A stretch of DNA of 64,000 nucleotides from CAXBDP01 sp964598395 (GTDB taxonomy: Bacteria > Bacteroidota > Bacteroidia > Cytophagales > Cyclobacteriaceae), in the NCBI GenBank assembly GCA_964598395.1, contig CAZRBW010000008.1, positions 19,076 through 83,075 of the forward strand. The letters run 5' to 3'. The number at the start of each line of letters is the position of its first letter. Positions within the stretch are counted from its first letter, which is position 1. Under the pieces are notes generated by a model. The model did no database searches. It saw only the letters and a program-made list of their open reading frames with translations, and was not told the DNA's origin. The position numbers and the translations under genes were made by a program. This document shows, piece after piece, positions 60,912 to 64,000 of this stretch.

Positions 60912-61011
60912 TTATCCACCCAATGCTGTGCATAAGTATGTGGATAATTCGTTTAAGCTGTGGGAGGGCATGGTAAAACCTGTGGAAAAGATACTTAAAA
61001 CTTGTGGGTAA
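60912..61011. other. DnaA-box cluster, candidate oriC or DnaA-regulated promoter
   Basis: Five DnaA-box-like 9-mers lie within 100 bases. They are TTATCCACC (60912-60920, plus), TTATGCACA (60927-60935, minus), TTATCCACA (60939-60947, minus), TTTTCCACA (60981-60989, minus) and TTACCCACA (61003-61011, minus). Three fit TTWTNCACA fully and two have one change. The region is the longest gene-free stretch in the window (60693-61042) and is bounded by divergent Mpl-like and dnaB genes. Its left part is AT-rich, as a DNA unwinding element would be. The function is inferred. Confidence 0.55.
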
Positions 61012-61029
61012 CTTTGAGATTAAGTCTGA

Positions 61030-61037
61030 TAGATTTG
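61030..61037 (+). promoter_or_regulatory. -7 element before dnaB
   Basis: TAGATTTG matches TAnnTTTG exactly, 5 bases before the ATG at 61043. The leader would be nearly absent. The DnaA-box cluster lies just upstream, so DnaA could affect this promoter. Confidence 0.4.
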
Positions 61038-61042
61038 TAAAT

Positions 61043-62569
61043 ATGGAAAAAGAGAATTTCGCTTCTAGCAATAGGTTTGGCCAAAGAAAAAAGGGCAGGT
61101 TGGGTTTAGAGCCTAGTTTAGGATTGGGAAAATTGCCGCCCCAAGCCCTAGATTTGGAAGAAGCTGTGCTTGGTGCGTTAATGCTTGAGAAAGATGCTGT
61201 ATCTCAGGTAATTGAGATATTAAAGCCTGAGAGTTTTTACAAAGAATCCCACCAAGCTGTATATTCTGCAATCCTTGAGTTATTCAATAACAGTGAGCCA
61301 GTTGACTTACTAACCGTAACAAATCAGCTGCGAAAAGATGGTAAGTTGGAATTGGCGGGAGGAGCATATTACATTACCGAGCTTACCTCCAAAGTGCAGT
61401 CTGCTGCCAATATTGAATACCACGCCCGTATTATCACAGAGCAATCTATCAAGCGCGAACTTATCCACATTTCGAGCGAGATTCAACGGGATGCTTATGA
61501 AGACACCACTGATGTTTTCACTTTGCTAGATAAAATGGAGCAATCGCTTTTCCAGATTTCAGAATCCAATATCCGTAAAAACTACGCGGATATGAGTGTG
61601 CTTTTTAAGCAAGCTTTAAATGAACTTGAAACCAAGCGAGAGCAAAAGGATGGTCTTACTGGTGTGCCAACAGGATTCACCATGTTGGACAGAGTAACTT
61701 CTGGCTGGCAGCGCTCGGACTTAGTGATTATTGCTGCAAGGCCAGGTATGGGTAAAACTGCTTTCGTACTTTCTGTGCTTCGAAATGCCGCTGTAGAATT
61801 CAAAAGACCTGTTGCCATATTTTCATTGGAAATGGCATCCGTACAGTTGGTGAATAGATTGATATCTGCTGAAGCTGAATTGCCAAGTGAAAAACTCAAG
61901 AAAGGGAATTTTGCCGATCATGAATGGGAACAATTAGTATATAAAAGCAATAGACTGGCCACAGCGCCATTATTTATTGACGACACTCCAGCTTTGTCGA
62001 TCCTAGAGCTTAGAGCGAAATGTCGTCGATTGAAAGCTCAACATAATATTGAATTGATTGTGATTGATTACTTGCAGTTGATGAGCGCCGAAACTGGCCG
62101 AGGTGGTGGTGGCAACCGTGAACAAGAAATTGCCATGATTAGCCGCTCACTCAAGAGCTTGGCCAAGGAATTGGATGTGCCAGTAATCGCTCTTTCACAG
62201 CTAAGTAGAAATGTAGAAAATCGTGGAGGTGAAAAGCGCCCACAACTATCCGATTTGAGGGAATCAGGCTCAATAGAGCAGGATGCAGATATGGTAATGT
62301 TCCTTTACCGACCAGAATACTACAAACTTACTCAAACTGAAAGTGGTGAAACTACAGATGGTTTAGCTGAGGTAATTATTGCAAAGCATAGAAATGGTTC
62401 GCTAGATACCGTGAACCTCCGCTTTATCGATAAATACACCAAGTTTACAGATTGGGAAACTTCCTACGCGGCACCTTTAAAACCACTAGGCTCAGTTACT
62501 TTATCAAGCAGAGCGAATCTACCTGATGGCTTTGATGATATGGACAATCCTGGGGAATCGCCTTTTTAG
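61043..62569 (+). CDS. dnaB: Replicative DNA helicase
   Basis: Hexameric replicative helicase, about 508 residues from the ATG at 61043; a longer open frame back to 61004 starts inside the DnaA-box region. The N-terminal domain begins at PPQALDLEEAVLGALMLEKDAV (about residue 32). The RecA-like ATPase core has Walker A IIAARPGMGKTAFVLS (about residue 230), IFSLEMASVQLVNRL and Walker B LIVIDYLQLMSA (~335). The arginine-finger and DNA-loop region is NREQEIAMISRSLKSLAKELDVPVIALSQLSR. It is encoded next to a possible origin; dnaA itself is not in this window. The gene contains one further exact DnaA box (61461-61469) and one GCGGGAGG octamer. Confidence 0.97.
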   Translation: MEKENFASSNRFGQRKKGRLGLEPSLGLGKLPPQALDLEEAVLGALMLEKDAVSQVIEILKPESFYKESHQAVYSAILELFNNSEPVDLLTVTNQLRKDGKLELAGGAYYITELTSKVQSAANIEYHARIITEQSIKRELIHISSEIQRDAYEDTTDVFTLLDKMEQSLFQISESNIRKNYADMSVLFKQALNELETKREQKDGLTGVPTGFTMLDRVTSGWQRSDLVIIAARPGMGKTAFVLSVLRNAAVEFKRPVAIFSLEMASVQLVNRLISAEAELPSEKLKKGNFADHEWEQLVYKSNRLATAPLFIDDTPALSILELRAKCRRLKAQHNIELIVIDYLQLMSAETGRGGGGNREQEIAMISRSLKSLAKELDVPVIALSQLSRNVENRGGEKRPQLSDLRESGSIEQDADMVMFLYRPEYYKLTQTESGETTDGLAEVIIAKHRNGSLDTVNLRFIDKYTKFTDWETSYAAPLKPLGSVTLSSRANLPDGFDDMDNPGESPF

Positions 62570-62609
62570 TAATTAGGCTAAACTGCTACAGTTAATTTGG
62601 CCAATTACT
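62568..62609. terminator. Imperfect hairpin between the convergent dnaB and DUF4221-like genes
   Basis: AGTAATT and AATTACT (62568-62574 with 62603-62609), with inner GGC/GCC and AACTG/CAGTT pairs, can fold into an interrupted stem in the short convergent gap. No T tract follows, so it is a weak candidate transcription end. Confidence 0.3.
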
Positions 62610-63756
62610 GCTCCTCAAGCTTTAGCTGAACCAATTTGTGATAATCTCTTTCATCTCTAAAATACACATTAGTCCATAAACTCCCGCTTTGGGAGTTTAC
62701 AAAATTTGGAGTAAACTCACTAAAATCAACATCAATCTTACCTAGGAAGCCATTTTCATCAAAAACCAAGTAATCTGATTTTATATAAAGATTTCGAGCG
62801 TCTCGGTATTCCTGAGATCTCTCCCAATCCCGTTGTGTCCTTATTTCCTTAAGCACAAATTCAGGAATTTCAGTTGAAGTTCTCAAGATAAATTTATCAT
62901 CAACCGCAAAAATTCGAGCATTTTGCCTTCTAATATCAGGTTGTTCTTTTGAGTCAAATTCAGCTGAAGTATGAATTGGTTGATATTCGGCAGGAATTTC
63001 AATTTTCTTGATTATTTCATCCTTGGAAGCATTTACTAAGTAAATGAACTTGTCTTGAAGGTAAGTAAGGAAAAATAAATCATCTTTAAATTTTTTGGGT
63101 ATTGGTAAGCCATCATCAAGATAGCCATTTTCAGTTCGATACACATTGTCAGTTGCTTTATACATCACTGGGTCTACAGTTCCATTTTGGAAATCATACA
63201 CATATGCATGCGTGAGAGAATCGAAATATGCTTGTGTTCTGCGGTCTTGCCCAAGAATAGCTGGAAAAAAGGTTAATAGTTTTAATTGATTATTAGAAAC
63301 GAAAGGATATAAAAATTTTTGATTGTATTTCGGCAAGGTTGCCCCCCACATATCTCCAGGATAATCAATTTTTGATAATCGCTCTCCTGTATTTGAGAAA
63401 ATATAATTCGACATTAATCCATATACTATTAATTTATCTCGTCCATAAAACTCCCAATCAATACTTATCGGCCCAATGAAATTTGGCCCGTCTACATATG
63501 GATTAAAGTTTAACAATTCTTCACCTTCGAAATTATAAATGAATATTCCTCCTCGACTTTGAATCAAGAGTTTCTCATCTTCTTGATTTATAGCAAATAA
63601 TGTTATGTTCGATAATTCATTTATGATCACTGAATCTGAAATGGTCAGCTTATATTTTTTACTTAAATTAACAACATCAGCTTGATTATTTTCACCGCAG
63701 GAGAATAGCACAAGAGAAAACCCAAATGCAAGAAGAAAGGAAATACTATATTTCAT
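62605..63756 (-). CDS. DUF4221-like lipoprotein
   Basis: 383 residues. The signal peptide ends in the lipobox LFSC (about Cys19, then GENNQ). The mature part has repeated beta-propeller-like strands (IFIYNFEGEELLNF, YIFSNTGERLSKI, DYLVFDENGFLGKIDV), consistent with the DUF4221 family of Bacteroidota lipoproteins often seen with 6-bladed-propeller neighbours. There is no catalytic motif. The function is unknown; a surface or periplasmic binding role is possible. It is convergent with dnaB. Confidence 0.75.
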   Translation of the reverse strand: MKYSISFLLAFGFSLVLFSCGENNQADVVNLSKKYKLTISDSVIINELSNITLFAINQEDEKLLIQSRGGIFIYNFEGEELLNFNPYVDGPNFIGPISIDWEFYGRDKLIVYGLMSNYIFSNTGERLSKIDYPGDMWGATLPKYNQKFLYPFVSNNQLKLLTFFPAILGQDRRTQAYFDSLTHAYVYDFQNGTVDPVMYKATDNVYRTENGYLDDGLPIPKKFKDDLFFLTYLQDKFIYLVNASKDEIIKKIEIPAEYQPIHTSAEFDSKEQPDIRRQNARIFAVDDKFILRTSTEIPEFVLKEIRTQRDWERSQEYRDARNLYIKSDYLVFDENGFLGKIDVDFSEFTPNFVNSQSGSLWTNVYFRDERDYHKLVQLKLEEQ

Positions 63757-63948
63757 TTGATATTAAGTTGCTTAATAGGGAATAGAAAAACTCATTAATA
63801 CTACAATAAATCAAATATTTTTAATACAATAAAGATTTAATTAAAATATTGTTGCTTCCCTAATCTGGATTTAGCAAATAGAATATAAAAGCCACACCTA
63901 ACCTCCCGCTTTCCTTTTATATCTTAGCCTTATCAAAAATTGTGTTTT

Positions 63949-64000
63949 ATGAGAGGATTAATTTTAAGTGAACATCATCCAGAAAAATTAGAATTACTTG
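63949..64000 (+). CDS. N-terminal fragment of an unidentified protein (cut by window edge)
   Basis: An ATG at 63949 opens a frame to the window end, beginning MRGLILSEHHPEKLELL. It lies in the 5' direction away from the DUF4221-like gene across a 192-base AT-rich gap that holds one GCGGGAGG copy at 63902. Too little is present to name a family, and it could be an accidental frame. Confidence 0.35.
   Translation, partial: MRGLILSEHHPEKLELL

Larger units (their letters stand above)
990..63909. repeat. Dispersed octamer GCGGGAGG, 31 copies
   Basis: Exact copies on the plus strand start at 1681, 3530, 8553, 11737, 15812, 17654, 21447, 29935, 31724, 34147, 38639, 43440, 50706, 54877 and 61355. 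Copies read on the minus strand (plus-strand CCTCCCGC) start at 990, 3768, 5023, 6769, 8279, 10740, 14958, 24865, 30531, 36557, 52083, 54550, 55969, 59189, 59465 and 63902. Three are intergenic (1681, 36557, 63902). Of the 28 inside genes, 22 read in the gene's direction and 6 against it. All reading frames are used, so no shared peptide explains it. The counts were made by eye and may miss a copy. Confidence 0.9.

Noticed and set aside
1681..63909. GCGGGAGG as a ribosome-binding site, because it contains GGAGG.
   Set aside because: Almost all copies lie deep inside genes, on both strands and in all frames, and none sits at the usual distance before a start codon. Bacteroidota also rarely use strong Shine-Dalgarno sites.
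990..63909. GCGGGAGG as an FtsK-orienting (KOPS-like) sequence.
   Set aside because: The two orientations are nearly equal across the window (15 and 16), whereas KOPS are strongly skewed along a replichore. If an origin lies at 60.9 kb the question could be reopened with whole-genome data.
990..63909. GCGGGAGG as a competence uptake sequence.
   Set aside because: Known uptake sequences often occur as inverted pairs in terminators; here no copy is in a recognised terminator and no inverted pairing is seen. It is not excluded, only unsupported.
1..64000. CRISPR arrays, insertion sequences, tRNA and rRNA genes.
   Set aside because: No regularly spaced repeats, transposase motifs, CCA-ended cloverleaf patterns or rRNA-like stretches were found on reading both strands by eye. 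A covariance-model search would be decisive for tRNAs.

Overview
The window looks like core chromosome of a free-living Bacteroidota, most likely in the order Cytophagales. The DNA is AT-rich. Several promoters show the Bacteroidota -7 element TAnnTTTG, sometimes with TTTG about 19 bases upstream. Secreted proteins end their signal peptides in ...AQ or carry lipoboxes. There is a menaquinone operon, LpxK, PD40-OmpA envelope proteins, a split transketolase and a two-lipoyl-domain pyruvate dehydrogenase E2. I see no rRNA, tRNA, CRISPR array, transposase, integrase or phage module. The species cannot be named from sequence alone.

Layout. 0-3.4 kb: DNA polymerase IV, two unknown genes, and a LexA/CI-type S24 regulator. 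3.4-11.3 kb: a 2OG-Fe(II) oxygenase facing a tightly packed menaquinone operon (menI-menF-menD-menB, two PH-domain membrane proteins, menE). 11.4-20.3 kb: histidine phosphatase, TPR protein, zinc-ribbon protein, NIF3 protein, lpxK, a putative porin, miaE and a secreted amidotransferase-like protein. 20.4-28.7 kb: ABC permease, lipocalin-like lipoprotein, TPR protein, superinfection-immunity-like membrane protein, aldo/keto reductase, AlbA_2 protein, histone-deacetylase-like hydrolase, Skp/OmpH and a deoxyhypusine-synthase-like enzyme. 28.8-39.5 kb: a PD40-OmpA lipoprotein, GT2, YheT-type hydrolase, PDH E2, HslV, ArsC, class III aminotransferase and GT39. 39.5-51.9 kb: four consecutive large paralogues on the minus strand, each with a galactose-binding-like domain, a PD40 propeller and OmpA_C. 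51.9-56.8 kb: split transketolase, Bcp peroxidase, M23 peptidase and FAH-family hydrolase. 56.9-64 kb: M48 lipoprotein, outer-membrane protein, DnaQ-like exonuclease, Mpl-like ligase, a DnaA-box-rich region, dnaB, a DUF4221-like lipoprotein and the start of one more gene.

Two signals are not explained by ordinary gene content. First, the non-palindromic octamer GCGGGAGG occurs 31 times by hand count, about once per 2 kb, on both strands, in all reading frames and also between genes. That is around two orders of magnitude above a rough composition-based expectation, so it behaves like a Chi-like or other genome-wide DNA signal. Second, a 100-base cluster of five DnaA boxes sits in the 350-base gap between the Mpl-like ligase and dnaB, and is a candidate replication origin or DnaA-controlled promoter. 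Further points of interest are the PD40-OmpA paralogue array, a 34-base inverted repeat over a lipoprotein promoter, a terminator-like hairpin inside a signal-peptide coding region, and a bacterial deoxyhypusine synthase homologue.
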